From Nannobrachium achirus (taxonomy: Eukaryota > Chordata > Actinopteri > Myctophiformes > Myctophidae), in the NCBI GenBank assembly GCA_963921795.1, contig OY997653.1, forward strand, positions 5,449,104 through 5,513,103: a stretch of 64,000 nucleotides of DNA. The letters run 5' to 3'. A program made the position numbers and the translations under genes. Of the stretch, positions 37,138 to 48,616 are shown in pieces. Each line of letters starts with the position of its first letter. Within the stretch, counting starts at the first letter, position 1. The notes beneath the pieces are model-generated. The model was not told the origin of the DNA. It made no database searches and saw only the letters and a program-made list of their open reading frames with translations.

Positions 37138-37617
37138 GGTTAAACCTTTTTTCATTCCAATCTTTACAGCAGGGGTCTTCAATGTTTTCAGGCCAAGGAC
37201 GAGAGAGAAGCAGGGACCCCCAAAACCTTTTCATAGATTCCATATAGTTTCATTGTTTGACAGAACGAACGATCATCGGATCATCAGTGTATTTTGGATT
37301 CATGTAAATTTGTGTTTTCAGATATTTAACCACTTGAACCATCGATACATAATAAACTCTGTACTTAGTCTGCTCTTTTTCCCCTCTACACCAAAGCTCT
37401 TTGCCAAAAAGTGCCGATATTGCTGCTATTTTTTGGCTAAAGTTCTCAGAATAAGGACACTAGGGTTCAAGTGGTTAATATAAAAAAGAAGAAAAAAGTT
37501 TCCATCGCATAAAGATTTGGAGGACCCCCTGTAGTAACTCTGAGGACCCCCTAGGGGTCCCGGACCCCCTGTTAAAGACCCCTGGGTTAAACCGTTTTAT
37601 CATTCCAATCTTTACAG
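37138..37617. repeat. 32-33-bp direct repeats flanking a hAT MITE
   Basis: GGTTAAACC...TTTCATTCCAATCTTTACAG at 37138-37169 recurs at 37585-37617 directly outside the MITE at 37170-37584. The repeat is four times the normal hAT target duplication. Confidence 0.85.
37170..37584 (-). mobile_element. hAT-type MITE, CAGGGGTCTTCAAC family
   Basis: CAGGGGTCTTCAATG and TTAAAGACCCCTG ends, with the family interior (TTTTCAGGCCAAGGAC, CACTTGAACC, AGTAACTCTGAGGACC). The palindromic module is reduced to a stub at about 37405-37440. The stretch 37618-37990 to the right is unassigned. Confidence 0.85.
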
Positions 37618-37991
37618 GAAAATGCAGCAAATAATACTGAATTCAACTCCACGTCCAAACGCAAACCGTCATTTCAATGTGTGAAATCGTCTTTGGCCCA
37701 GACATTGAGTTTACGGTCATGTTTGCCATCAAAGCATGTAATGTAGGTCAGTGGTGATGCAAGGCATTTGGCATTCAAACGTTCTATTACACCAATTACA
37801 ACATGCAATTCAGGACACTGGGGGACTATCGTGATCACCAACACAGGAGAAATAAAAAATAGATGGAGCATTGAGCCATCCAGCACAAGATCTTTGCTTC
37901 AAAAGGCAACCGTGGATTTTATATTTTGCATCAAAAGCAAAAAAAAAACAGCACTGTATTAGACTCGGCAGAATTGAAAGGGAGGGGGAGC

Positions 37992-37993
<2 letters not shown>

Positions 37994-38040
<47 letters not shown>
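37994..38040 (+). repeat. (GA)n microsatellite
   Basis: About 46 bp of GA dinucleotides. The sequence 38041-38237 is otherwise unassigned. Confidence 0.97.
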
Positions 38041-38042
<2 letters not shown>

Positions 38043-38237
38043 TGTATTATTACATTTGTCCTGTTGACATTTCCTTTGTTACATCTCTCTCTGTCACCCT
38101 GAACTCAAAGGCTGGCATCTCGGCCAGGGAGATCAACGACACCCTTTTGACAATGCCAGAAATAATTACCGTCCGTGACAACTTTAGCTTAAATAATGTC
38201 ACGGCTGATGACAGCACAAAAGATTATGAAAAGCCTA

Positions 38238-38329
38238 ATTGTGGGCTCGCCTATAAGGCGAGCACACTTTAGATATTGTCATTATTGTGGGCTCGCCTAT
38301 AAGGCGAGCACACTTTAGATATTGTCATT
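38238..38329 (+). repeat. 46-bp tandem duplication at the array start
   Basis: Two copies (38238-38283, 38284-38329) of ATTGTGGGCTCGCCTATAAG followed by GCGAGCACAC...TTGTCATT. Each contains the stem CTCGCCTATAAGGCGAG. Confidence 0.9.
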
Positions 38330-41300
38330 ATTTATTTATTTATCTATCAGGCAGGCATATCAAGTATCAAAAAACTTCGGTTCCTTTCTACTCCTACATA
38401 CTTAGTGAGAAAATGAAAATAAAAACATCAATGTGTTCAGTTTACAGTGGCGAAGTGTGCTATTACTTTTTACAGCAATCGGCCAAATGGTGGCGCTGTA
38501 GGAAGCCTTCGAAAGTGCGAACTTTGAACAGGTATAGCTCATGCTGTGTTATACATACAGCCATGAAACCTGTATACACTTATGCGTCTCCTCATGCCGA
38601 ACAACTTTTACCCTCTAACTTTTGACCTCTGACCTTTAGGTCTCCCACAATTCGGAATTATATGAAAAACAGTAAAAATCTATCTCCTCCTGGGTTTTTT
38701 TTGTTACGCGCACAAAACTTTTTTCACATGAACTTTGGACCAATACGGTCAGATTTATCTCGGTGGATTTCTTTTAAAGTGAAATATCATTTTTTAATAA
38801 TTCAATCAATATTGCGGTTTTATGCAAATTATTCTTCGCCCTCTAAATCATACATGCAAAGTTACACGTTCATGGCATTTGGCAAAGATGTGGAGGGTTA
38901 GTCAAAGTATCACTGAAACCGATTTTATTCCAATCGGCCAAAGGGGGGCGCTATACGAAGCGTTTGAAAATTCAAACTTCAAACGGGCATAAGTCATGAC
39001 TCGTTTCGTTTGAAGACACGCAACTTGTTACACGCGTGCTTTGACTCGAGCGGAAGACATCTGTGTCGTTGTTAAGTAAGCTCCGCCCTTCGATTTTCCG
39101 CCACTTTGAGCAGTTTGTAAAACGCGTAAACCCGCTTTTATTCTGGAATTTTCGCGTCACGTGCACAAAACTTTTTTTACGTGAACTTTGGACCGATATC
39201 TAAAGATCTGTCAGATCGGATTTCTTTAACATTGAAACATGCTTTTTTAAATAATTCAAACAATATTGCAGTTTTATGCAAATTATTCTTCTGCCTCTAA
39301 AACATACAAGCAAAGTCACATTTTCAAGACAAAATAGTGTAGAGGGTTAGTTCAAATATCACTGAAACCAATCTTACCCCAAATGGCCAAAGGGGGGCGC
39401 TATATAATTTTGAGCAGTTTGTAAAACGCTTAAACCCGTTTTTATTCTAGGATTTTTTTTGCAATTTGCATGAAACATTCTACACGCAATCTAAGGACCT
39501 TTATCTAACATGCCTATGAAGTGCACACAAAAAAAATATAAAATAATAATAATAAATATAGCTGCAAGCAGCGATAAAGTGTCCAAAGCCAAAAACACCT
39601 CAAATCATGAACACAGCCTGGGATGTGCGTGAAATCTTGCAAGCACATTCCCAATAGGTCAAGGAACAGATACCAACCTTCTCACATTGGCCTGTTATAG
39701 CGCCACCAGCGGGTCAACTTTTGCACAACACATTTTTGGAACAAAATGGACCAATCTTTGACGTCAGTAACGTCAAAGAGAGCACTGCCTGCGATCTTGA
39801 CATTTTGTGCTTTTATAGCCATTGTTTTCTGGCTTGAAGCGAGCCCACAATTGTTTCGAAGGAACAATATTTTTCTAGTGACAATATCTAACCGTCATAT
39901 CAAGTTCTCCTCAAAACTTCGGTTCCTTTCTACTCCTACATACTTAGACAGAAAATGAAAATAAAAACATCAATGTGTTCAGCTTACAGTGGCGAAGTGT
40001 GCTATTATTTTTTACAGCAATCGGCCAAATGGTGGCGCTGTAGGAAGCCTTCGAAAGTGCGAACTTTGAACAGATAGAGCTCATGCTCTGTTATACGTAC
40101 AGTCATGAAACCTGTATACACCTATGCGTCTCCTCATGCCGAACAACTTTTAAGCTCTGACTTTTGACCTCTGACCTTTAGATCCCCCAGAATTTTGAAT
40201 TATATAAAAAACAGTAAAAATCTATCTCCTCCTGGGATTTTTGCGTTACACGCACAAAACTTTTTTCACATGAACTTTGGACCAATACGGTCAAACTAGT
40301 CTCGGCGGATTTATTTTAAAGTGAAATATAATTTTTTAATAATTTAATCAATATTGCGGTTTTATGCAAATTATTCTTCGGCCTCTAAATCATACATGCA
40401 AAGTTACACGTTCATGGCATTTGGCAAAGATGTGGAGGGTTAGTCAAAGTATCACTGAAACCAATTTTATTCCAATCGGCCAAAGGGGGGCGCTATACGA
40501 AGCGTCTGAAAATTCAAACTTCAAACGGGCATAAGTCATGACTCGTTTCGTTTGAAGACATGCAACTTGTTACACGCGTGCTTTGACTCAAGCGGAAGAC
40601 ATATGTGTCGTTGTTAAGTAAGCTCCGCCCTTCAATTTTCCACCATTTTGAGCAGTTTGTAAAACGCGTAAACCCGCTTTTATTCTGGAATTTTCGCGTC
40701 ACGTGCACAAAACTTTTTTTACGTGAACTTTGGACCGATATCTAAAGATCTGTCAGATCGGATTTCTTTAACATTGAAACATGCTTTTTTAAATAATTCA
40801 AACAATATTGCATTTTTATGCAAATTATTCTTCTGCCTCTAAAACATACATGCAAAGTCACATTTTCATGACAAAATAGTGTAGAGGGTTAGTTCAAATA
40901 TCACTGAAACCAATCTTACCCCAAATGGCCAAAGGGGGGCGCTATATAATTTTGAGCAGTTTGTAAAACGCTTAAACCCGTTTTTATTCTAGGATTTTTT
41001 TTGCAATTTGCATGAAACATTCTACACGCAATCTAAGGACCTTTATCTAACATGCCTATGAAGTGCACACAAAAAAATTATAAAATAATAATAATAAATA
41101 TAGCTGCAAGCAGCGATAAAGTGGCCAAAGCCAAAAACACCTCAAATCATGAACACAGCCTGGGATGTGCGTGAAATCTTGCAAGCACATTCCCAATAGG
41201 TCAAGGAACAGATACCAACCTTCTCACATTGGCCTGTTATAGCGCCACCAGCGGGTCAACTTTTGCACAACACATTTTTGGAACAAAATGGACCAATCTT

Positions 41301-42956
41301 TGACGTCAGTAACGTCAAAGAGAGCACTGCCTGCGATCTTGACATTTTGTGCTTTTATAGCCATTGTTTTCTGGCTTGAAGCGAGCCCACAATTGTTTCG
41401 AAGGAACAATATTTTTCTAGTTTATTTATCTATCAGTCATATAGTAGACGGGAACTTCGGTTCCTTTCTACTCCTACATACTTAGTGAGAAAATGAAAAT
41501 AAAAACATCAATGTGTTCAGCTTACTGTGGCGCAGTGTGCTATTACTTTTTACAGCAATCGGCCAAATGGTGGCGCTGTAGGAAGCCTTCGCAAGTGCGA
41601 ACTTTGAACAGGTATAGCTCATGCTGTGTTATACATACAGCCATGAAACCTGTATACACTTATGCGTCTCCTCATGCCAAACAACTTTTACCCTCTAACT
41701 TTTGACCTCTGACCTTTAGGTCTCCCACAATTCGGAATAATATGAAAAACAGTAAAAATCTATCTCCTCCTGGGTTTTTTTCGTTACGCGCACGAAACTT
41801 TTTTCACATGAACTTTGGACCAATACGGTCAAACTAGTCTCGGCGGATTTCTTTTAAAGTGAAATATATTTTTTTAATAATTCAATCAATATTGCGGTTT
41901 TATGCAAATTATTCTTCGGCCTCTAAATCATACATGCAAAGTTACACGTTCATGGCATTTGGCAAAGATGTGGAGGGTTAGTCAAAGTATCACTGAAACC
42001 AATTTTATTCCAATCGGCCAAAGGGGGGCGCTATACGAAGCGTTTGAAAATTCAAACTTCAAACGGGCATAAGTCATGACTCGTTTCGTTTGAAGACATG
42101 CAACTTGTTACACGCGTGCTTTGACTCAAGCGGAAGACATCTGTGTCGTTGTTAAGTAAGCTCCGCCCTTCAATTTTCCGCCATTTTGAGCAGTTTGTAA
42201 AACGCGTAAACCCGCTTTTATTCTGGAATTTTCGCTCCACGTGCACAAAACTTTTTTTACGTGAACTTTGGACCGATATCTAAAGATCTGTCAGATCGGA
42301 TTTCTTTAAAATTGAAACATGCTTTTTAAAATAAATTCAATGAATATTGCAGTTTTATGCAAATTATTCTTCTGCCTCTAAATCATACATGCAAAGTAAC
42401 ATGTTCATGGCATTTGGCAAAGATGTAGAGTGTTAGTCCAAATATCACTAAAACCAGTCTTACCCCAAATGGCCAAAGGGGCGCGCTATATCATTTTGAG
42501 CAGTTTGTGAAACACTTAAACCCGTTAGGATTTTTTTTTTTGCAATTTGCATGAAACATTCTACACACAATCTAAGGACCTTTATCTAATATGCCTTTGA
42601 AATGCACACACACAAAAATAATAATAATAATGAATATAGCTGCAAGCAGCGATAAAGTGGCCAAAGCCAAAAACACCTCAAATCATGAACACAGCCTGCA
42701 ATGTGCGTGAAATCTTGCAAGCACATTCCCAATAGGTCAAGGAACAGATACCACCCTTCTTACATTGGCCTGTTATAGCGCCACCAGCGGGTCAACTTTT
42801 GCACAACACATTTTTGGAACAAAATGGACCAATCTTTGACGTCAGTAACGTCAAAGAGAGCACTGCCTGCGATCTTGACATTTTGTACTTTTATAGCCAT
42901 TGTTTTCTGGCTTGAAGCGAGCCCACAATTGTTTCGAAGGAACAATATTTTTCTAG
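38238..42956 (+). mobile_element. Tandem array of three Helitron/Helentron-like elements
   Basis: Three units end identically at 39878, 41420 and 42956 with GCGAGCCCACAATT, a TTGTT...AACAA hairpin, TATTTTT and CTAG before T. Spacings are 1542 and 1536 bp. The left side begins with AATTGTGGGCTCGCC, the inverse of the right subterminal GCGAGCCCACAATT. Hairpin plus CTRR/T at the 3' end and subterminal inverted repeats fit rolling-circle elements. Units share GCTGCAAGCAGCGAT, GCGCCACCAGCGGGTC and an internal ~465-bp duplication. No Rep/helicase is present. Confidence 0.75.
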
Positions 42957-43317
42957 TTATAAGATGTTACACAACAATAAGTAGGTGGGTCAGACAAAAA
43001 GCAGAGTTAACGGCATATTGGCTATTCTTCAGACCTTGAGCTTTACATGCTACACTGACACTCAGCTTGCCATGCTTGTTCTCACACACGGGAAGCAACA
43101 GAATCCCATCTCTGCAGTTATCAATCAGTAATTATTTAGGATCAGACCCTTCCTCACCCAGGAGTCAGCCCAGCTCCTTATCTAGATGTCCACATCCCTG
43201 TGGCGCGACCTCGCCCTTTTGTTGCTCTAAGTCGTCCTGGATTAAGAGCATCTGCTTCAGCACTTGGATGAAGAGGTTGGACATGCATGCATTGTCTGCT
43301 TTGATTTAAATTATTAA
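42957..43317. other. Unassigned sequence
   Basis: No gene or repeat recognised between the array and the next MITE. Confidence 0.5.
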
Positions 43318-43681
43318 AGGTGATACACCATGAAATTTCACTTTTCCTATTTTAAAACCTTTTTGGGGGGGTCCCACTAGCACTTTCTATCCTCACAAAG
43401 TCCCATTTCTGGCCGTTGTGTCTTTCTCTGGTTTTGAGAAGGCGAAGGTTAAAAGTATCCCACGGGTTCTCAAAACAGGCTATCCAGAAGATTTTGGGGG
43501 GGGGGGTGGCGCAGTTCAGGCCAAAGGTTTGTACTGCAGCTGAAAATGCTCTGAGAGCCATTCAAAAATGAGAGAGGCTCTCTATTCAGGAGTGGTAATT
43601 TAGCCTCAAACCTTTTGAAAAACGTTTTTGGGACATAAAAAATATGACATAAATACTTTTTAAATGCATGGTGTATCACCT
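43318..43681. mobile_element. TTAA-target MITE with AGGTGATACACCATG ends, copy 2
   Basis: AGGTGATACACCATGAAATT to GCATGGTGTATCACCT, flanked by TTAA at 43314-43317 and 43682-43685. It is inverted relative to 4999-5482, and both keep the GGTTTTGAGAAGGCGAAGGT region. 43686-43871 is unassigned. Confidence 0.9.
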
Positions 43682-43871
43682 TTAAGACATACTGTACTGT
43701 ATTGCATGACTATAAGTTACATTACTATTTGATCCTATATTTTAGTTCTATTATCATTTGGTTACTTTAAAGTTTAAACACCCTTATAAGACAGCACAAG
43801 TCACATAGCACTATTCAACAGAATGCCAAGCTCTGTGTCCTCTCCCAGCACATTTATCTTTACACCGTATA

Positions 43872-44428
43872 GTAGAAGTCTTCAACCTTTTCAGACCAAG
43901 GACCCCTTAGTTGAGAGAGAGATGAAGCAGGGACCCCCACAACATTTTCATAGATTCCTAATAGTTTCATCGTTTGACAGCACAATCATCAGTGTATTTT
44001 GGATTCATGTCAATTTGTGTTTTCAGATATTTAACCACTTGAACCGTCATTACCTAATTAATCTATCAAGACAGCCTCAGAGAGAGACAGACCGATAGGT
44101 GTCGCCCTTTCTTTGACGATGGGTTCCCAGATTGTTACCTAATAAACTTGACCTTTTACTATGTACTTAGTCTGCTCTTGTTCCCCTCTAAACCAAACCT
44201 CTTTGCCGAAATTAGCCGATCTACAAGCTCACAACGCCCCGCAGCGCGGGGCGTTGTGAGCTTGTAGATCTGCTATTTTTGTCTAAAGTTCTCCGAATAT
44301 GGACGCTAGGGTTCAAGTGGTTACTATAAAAAGGCAAAAAAAAAAGGTTTCTACCAGATTTGGAGGACCCCCTGTAGTAACTCTGAGGACCCCCTAGGGG
44401 TCCCGGACCCCCTGTTGAAGACCCCTTG
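43872..44428 (-). mobile_element. hAT-type MITE, CAGGGGTCTTCAAC family, with nested fragment
   Basis: AGAAGTCTTCAACC at the left and GTTGAAGACCCC at the right. A fragment with CTTTGACGATGGGTTCCCAG (44110-44130) is inserted. The palindromic module at 44209-44280 carries the matched change GCCCCGC/GCGGGGC in place of GCCTCGC/GCGAGGC. It ends about 50 bp from a FIG4 donor. Confidence 0.85.
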
Positions 44429-44476
44429 TCCTACAGTAATGATGAGGTGAACAGAGGGTGCAGGGATCTTTCTTAC

Positions 44477-44600
44477 CCACGATGCCATAGGCTGACACGG
44501 CCCTGGACAGGCCAGAGTTCCCCTTCTGGCCGATCTTGGTGCGGTTCCCCAGATCCAGGCGCCCCAGCAGCTCCCTGACCTCCTGCTGGGTGTACACATG
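44477..44600 (-). CDS. fig4: FIG4 exon (N-terminal region)
   Basis: Encodes [19 protein letters not shown], then [18 protein letters not shown] and G(split). The near-identity to vertebrate FIG4 ([23 protein letters not shown](F/Y)G) leaves no doubt about the family. The acceptor is GTCCAG and the donor GTGG/GTAAGA. Phase is 0 in, 1 out. Both sides are hemmed in by MITEs (ending about 44428 and starting 44636). Confidence 0.97.
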
Positions 44601-44635
44601 CTGGACGACACAGAGACACACCCATGAGTCTATAG

Positions 44636-45104
44636 CAGGGTTCCCCAATTAGTTTTCCCCAAGGGCCGAATCATGTCTAGGGTACCAAGCCGAGGGCCAC
44701 AACATTGCAGGGGGCGACGGCGGCGTTCCCGCTACTCCAGCGACAGTTCAGATATCGTCGTTGTCGGGTGAAAATCTTGCATGTCCAAAACCGTTCGTTT
44801 TGCATTTATCATTTTTTAAATTATTTAAACTAGTGAAAACAGCCGATCTACAAGCACACAACGCCTCGCACCGCGAGGCGTTGTGTGCTTGTAGATCTGC
44901 TGTTTTCACTATTTTTGTGCGACAGCCTTGTATGATTTGCGAAAGAACGTACACATTTGTAGAAACAGGATTTCCACCCGACAACGACGATATACTAGAG
45001 TTGTTGCTGCTCTTATACCACCATTATTACTGGGGTGGTGTGGGCCAGACAGTAGCCCCCCGCGGGCCGCAAATGGCCCACGGGCCACCTATTGGGGAAC
45101 CCTG
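44636..45104. mobile_element. hAT-type MITE, CAGGGTTCCCCAATTAG family, complete
   Basis: The ends CAGGGTTCCCCAATTAG and CTATTGGGGAACCCTG have an exact 8-bp duplication GTCTATAG (44628-44635, 45105-45112). It has a second inverted pair, GATATCGTCGTTGTCGGGTG (about 44751) with its complement at about 44978. Its central palindromic module (44831-44911) is the GCACAC/GTGTGC variant also seen at 9252-9327. Confidence 0.95.
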
Positions 45105-45124
45105 GTCTATAGGGTTACACCCAG

Positions 45125-45292
45125 CCACTCCGACATGTCCCCTTTCCGACACGTCTCCATTCCGACACTAACCCCATCTCTAGCCCTTACCCTAAACTTA
45201 ACCACTATGGGAGTGTCGCCACTCCGACAATAAGAAGTCAATTTCGGAGTGGCGACATGTCGGAATGGAGAGCGACACCGACACCCAGTCTA
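45125..45292. repeat. Foldback of CCGACA/TGTCGG phrases
   Basis: ACTCCGACATGTCC, TTCCGACACG and CCATTCCGACACT are mirrored by AGTGGCGACATGTCGGAATG and GAGAGCGACACCG at 45246-45285. GGAGTGTCGCCACTCCGAC sits in the centre. Confidence 0.7.
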
Positions 45293-45294
45293 AC

Positions 45295-45688
45295 GTAGGG
45301 CTGTCACAATTATTACACAATCGTCTAATCGCAAATATTTGACATAATCGCAATTATTTTGTGATAATCGTCATAATCGTTTACATGTTGTTTTATTTTT
45401 ATATATGTTCAAACATTTAAAAAAATAGTGGAAATAGCAGATCTACAAGCAGCTTGTAGATCTGCTATTTCCACTATCAATGTTCTTTTTAAAGTGTAAT
45501 GTTGTCAAATATGTCCTTAATTTCTTTGTATATTTAGGTTATGTGTCATATCTGCCATGTGCAACTTCAAAGCCTACAAGCCAAAGAGAAATGTAATTGT
45601 AAATGACAAAAACAATTAAATCGTTAATCGCAATTATTTGAGTGACAATTAATCGTCATGTAAAATGTCATAATCGTCACAGCCCTAT
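45295..45688 (+). mobile_element. MITE, TAGGGCTGTCAC family, copy 3
   Basis: TAGGGCTGTCACAATTATT to ATAATCGTCACAGCCCTA. The palindromic module is reduced to a perfect 26-bp stem with a 1-nt loop (45425-45450 / 45452-45477), with the family-specific outer ATAGTGGAAATAGC. 45689-45998 is unassigned. Confidence 0.9.
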
Positions 45689-45998
45689 CGACATCCAAAC
45701 AGAACTGAACTAATCAGAACAAACCAAGTAAAACACAGAGAGAAAATTAAGACGTAAGACTTGGTGCACATTTTCAAATAGGCAAGTTATTTCCGGTGAC
45801 AGAACTTAGGGAACACAACATTTTTTAGCTGATCTCCTTCATTTTTAGGCAATCAACTGCTCCTCAAATTATGCAACATTGCACAGAGCTACTACAGCCA
45901 CATTATTATTGCTGGCCTATTATCACAACAGAGAAAAAAAAATCTATTCTTGTAATGAACTGCAATTGCACCAAACCGACTAAAAGAACCATCAAACA

Positions 45999-46360
45999 TA
46001 TAATTTTCCGAATGTCTGTCTGAGTGAGTGAGTGAGTGAGTGAGTGAGTGAGTGTCTGTCTGAAACAGCGTTTCTCCTCAGTGGCTGGAGCAATTGATCT
46101 GAAATCGCATCACCATTAGCATATGAACACACCTGACATAACTGTGAAGCCCGTTTGTCACTTTCACAAATCATATGCTGTATCTCTGTAGCCATTAAAC
46201 GAAACGGGTATTTCTTACATTGATGCTCCTACATATTATCATGCAAGCACCAGATAAAGTTACTTTCCATCCCTCATATACTGTGTGCACAGTGCACATC
46301 CCATAACCCACACACTGCACATCATTTCGGAGCTCATATCTTTGAACGGGTAAGGGCTAG
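45999..46360 (+). mobile_element. Helitron-like non-autonomous element, copy 2
   Basis: TATAATTTTCCGAATGTCTG to GAACGGGTAAGGGCTAG before T. The interior is co-linear with 33765-34305 (CAGCGTTTCTCCTCAGTGGC, CAATTGATCTGAAATCGC, CATCCCATAACCCACACAC). A (TGAG)8 tract lies at 46021-46054 where copy 1 has a single unit. Confidence 0.65.
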
Positions 46361-46575
46361 TCTACACTAAATGGCAAATATTATGCGTGTGTACAAAGAT
46401 TTCCTTTATTTATTTATTTTAATTTTACATAGCTGTGTTTTTGGAATGAGCTTTGGCCCAGGATTTAGTACAGTACAGTAATTCAATATGGCACAATCTT
46501 CTTGCACATGAACCAGGAGAAAATAAAACTACAGTGTCGCCTTTTTCTGCTAAAACTAATCACCTGTGGCTCTTT

Positions 46576-46655
46576 AACACATTCTCAAGCACTGATCATA
46601 GAACAGCGTGTTAACACATTCTCAAGCACTGATCATAGAACAGCGTGTTAAAATG
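46576..46655 (+). repeat. ~40-bp tandem duplication
   Basis: Two copies of a unit containing ACACATTCTCAAGCACTGAT and CATAGAACAGCGTGTTA. The flanking 46361-46575 and 46656-46865 hold nothing recognised. Confidence 0.85.
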
Positions 46656-46871
46656 AAAAAAATGAAAAAATGCACGCCCTCTCTGGGTCTAATATTTACT
46701 GGAACAGGCTGATGGATATACCGTAATGGATACTTTATAATAACAAACCCATAATAATCATAATCACCCACAATGAGAACAACAACTCAAGTCTCGGTTC
46801 ACAGATCGTGGTAATGAGCAGCGGTGGAGAGGGAGAAAAGCACTCATCAGCGAAGCTGTCATGTACATTAT

Positions 46872-47449
46872 CCCATTTAGGCCTAAAATTATTGGATGCT
46901 TTAACTATAAAAAAATAGCAGATATACAAGCTCACAGCGCTGTGAGCTTGTAGATCTGCTATTTTTGAAACGTTGTGAAAATATGTGCTAATCTTTGAAT
47001 ATATGTATTTTTAAAGCAAACGTTTGTAACTCAAATATTGCTTCTGGGGGGTCCCTGGAACTAAATATTTTGGGTTTTGGGTCCGTGGCCAAATACATAT
47101 CATTTTGGGGGTCCTTCACTTGAAAAGGTTTGAGAACCACTGACATAGCAGTCTCTCAAGAACAGACTAAACTGAGCTCCAGTTAAGTGAAAAGGACCCT
47201 TTCTTTGACGATGGCGGGCCAGGTTGCTGACACACAAACATGGGTTTTTCCAAAAACCTTAGAAGGATTCAAAAGACACTTATAGAATCGGGTCAAAAAT
47301 TCTAATTTTCAAAAATTTTCAAAAATAGCAGATCTACAAGCTCGCAGCGCGGCACTCGGTGCCGCGCTGTGAGCTTGTATATCTGCTATTTTTCAATAGT
47401 TAAAGTATAAAATAATGATACACAATATAGTGTACCCGTTCTGAATGGG
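46872..47449 (+). mobile_element. piggyBac-like MITE, CCCATTTAGGCCTA family, TTAT flanked
   Basis: CCCATTTAGGCCTAAAATT to GTTCTGAATGGG, flanked by TTAT on both sides (46868-46871, 47450-47453) instead of TTAA. It has two palindromes (46911-46967 and 47330-47393) and the GGGGGTCC/TTTGAGAACCACTG middle. It lies about 140 bp from the FIG4 donor at 47593. Confidence 0.88.
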
Positions 47450-47592
47450 TTATTGCAGTATTGGGCCAGCCAAGAGTGAGTGATTGTACAGCTTTTCCCC
47501 AGGCGTTTGCCTACTGTATTACATAAGAGTATACATTAGCACGCCGTTAAGCACAGTAATGCGGCGAGGGAATAAGCGCGTGGGCCTCTCAC

Positions 47593-47691
47593 CTTGTCAT
47601 CAATTATCACCAGGTCCTTGGGTTCAGTGCGGTCAATCTTGAGGACGCGGTGTTTGGTCTGGGCCTGATTGCTCCCCACCAGAAAATACCT
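47593..47691 (-). CDS. fig4: FIG4 exon 2 (N-terminal region)
   Basis: Encodes [20 protein letters not shown] and [13 protein letters not shown], 33 codons in phase 0 at both ends. It matches FIG4 from about residue 23 (RYFLVGSN...LKIDRTEP). The acceptor is TTTTGCAG on the right and the donor AAG/GTGAGA on the left. The preceding exon should encode about 22 residues including the start Met. None was found between here and 64000, so intron 1 is either longer than 16 kb or exon 1 is too diverged to see by eye. Confidence 0.97.
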
Positions 47692-47728
47692 CTGCAAAAG
47701 ACAACATGTTTAAGCCACTGGTTCCCAA

Positions 47729-47970
47729 GTAGGGCTGTCACAATTATTTTTTCATAATCGTCACAATTGTTTCCATGTTGAAAGATCCTGATATATTTTT
47801 TTAAAGTAAACAATTGTAGAAATAGCAGATCTACAAGCTCACAACGCGTTGCATCGCGATGCGTTGTGAGCTTGTAGATCGGCTATTTCCACCATCAATG
47901 TTCTTTTTTTAAGTATAAAGTTGTCAAATATATATTTGTATGTTTAGGTTATGTGTCATATCGGCCATGT
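47729..47970 (+). mobile_element. MITE, TAGGGCTGTCAC family, right-truncated copy
   Basis: Begins TAGGGCTGTCACAATTATTT. It carries a full palindromic module (47817-47890) and then the family's TATAAAGTTGTCAAATAT, GTTATGTGTCATAT and GCCATGTGCA before ending. The start lies about 40 bp from FIG4 exon 2. Confidence 0.8.
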
Positions 47971-48141
47971 GCATATATATATGGGACCCCTTAATTTTGT
48001 TCCCTACATTTTTAAGAAAAAACATTTTTAAGAAGAAAAAAAACATTCCGTAAAAAGCTAAGATTTTCATCAATAAAAGAAAAATGCAAGGATTTTTCTA
48101 AGTAATTTCATTAACAAACAAAAGAAAAATCGAAGAAGTAG

Positions 48142-48181
48142 TGAAAATAGCCGATCTACAAGCTCACAGCGCGACGCTTCG
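48142..48181 (+). repeat. Half of the shared palindromic module
   Basis: AGTGAAAATAGCCGATCTAC followed by AAGCTCACAGCGCGACGC is a left arm only. Unrelated sequence starts inside the loop region. Confidence 0.85.
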
Positions 48182-48546
48182 CTTTGGGCCCAGAGAGCCT
48201 ACCTAGTGGCAGAAGTACACACGGCACCAGGCTGAGGGGAACAGAACGTCTAGATGTTCTGAGGAGGAGTTTAGGAACAGCACGTGCCTTCATTCCCTTG
48301 CACATCTTAGAGATGTCACTTCAAGTTTGTGCTGCCAGATCGTTATCTTATTCCACATTGTGGTGAGAGACTTTCTATTCACTGTGTTACACTCAGGGAG
48401 AACTCCTTGTGCCCAACTGCTGCGGTATACGGCCATTTGAATTCTTTAACCCTTTCTTGAAACTGCAAATGATGGGAGCAATGAGCTACAACACACTTTT
48501 ACACACTTTTTGAGAATGACAATAAATTTCAATCTGAATCTGAATT
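48182..48546 (+). mobile_element. Possible retroposon 3' end
   Basis: A colinear block ending TTTTTGAGAATGACAATAAA followed by short repeats of ATTTCAATCTGAATCTGAATT. A GACAATAAA signal plus a short tandem tail is common at fish LINE 3' ends. The upstream part has no recognised protein. Tentative. Confidence 0.4.
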
Positions 48547-48616
48547 ACGTAACAAAAATGTAAAAGGATGTTAAATGATCTTTTCATTAAACGTCTGCAT
48601 TTATTGTATGATTTAT

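Noticed and set aside
38972-42945. Three near-identical small frames repeated at 1.54-kb spacing (about 61-64 codons)
   Set aside because: They repeat because the whole rolling-circle-like unit repeats. They match no Rep, helicase or other protein and use no consistent start context.
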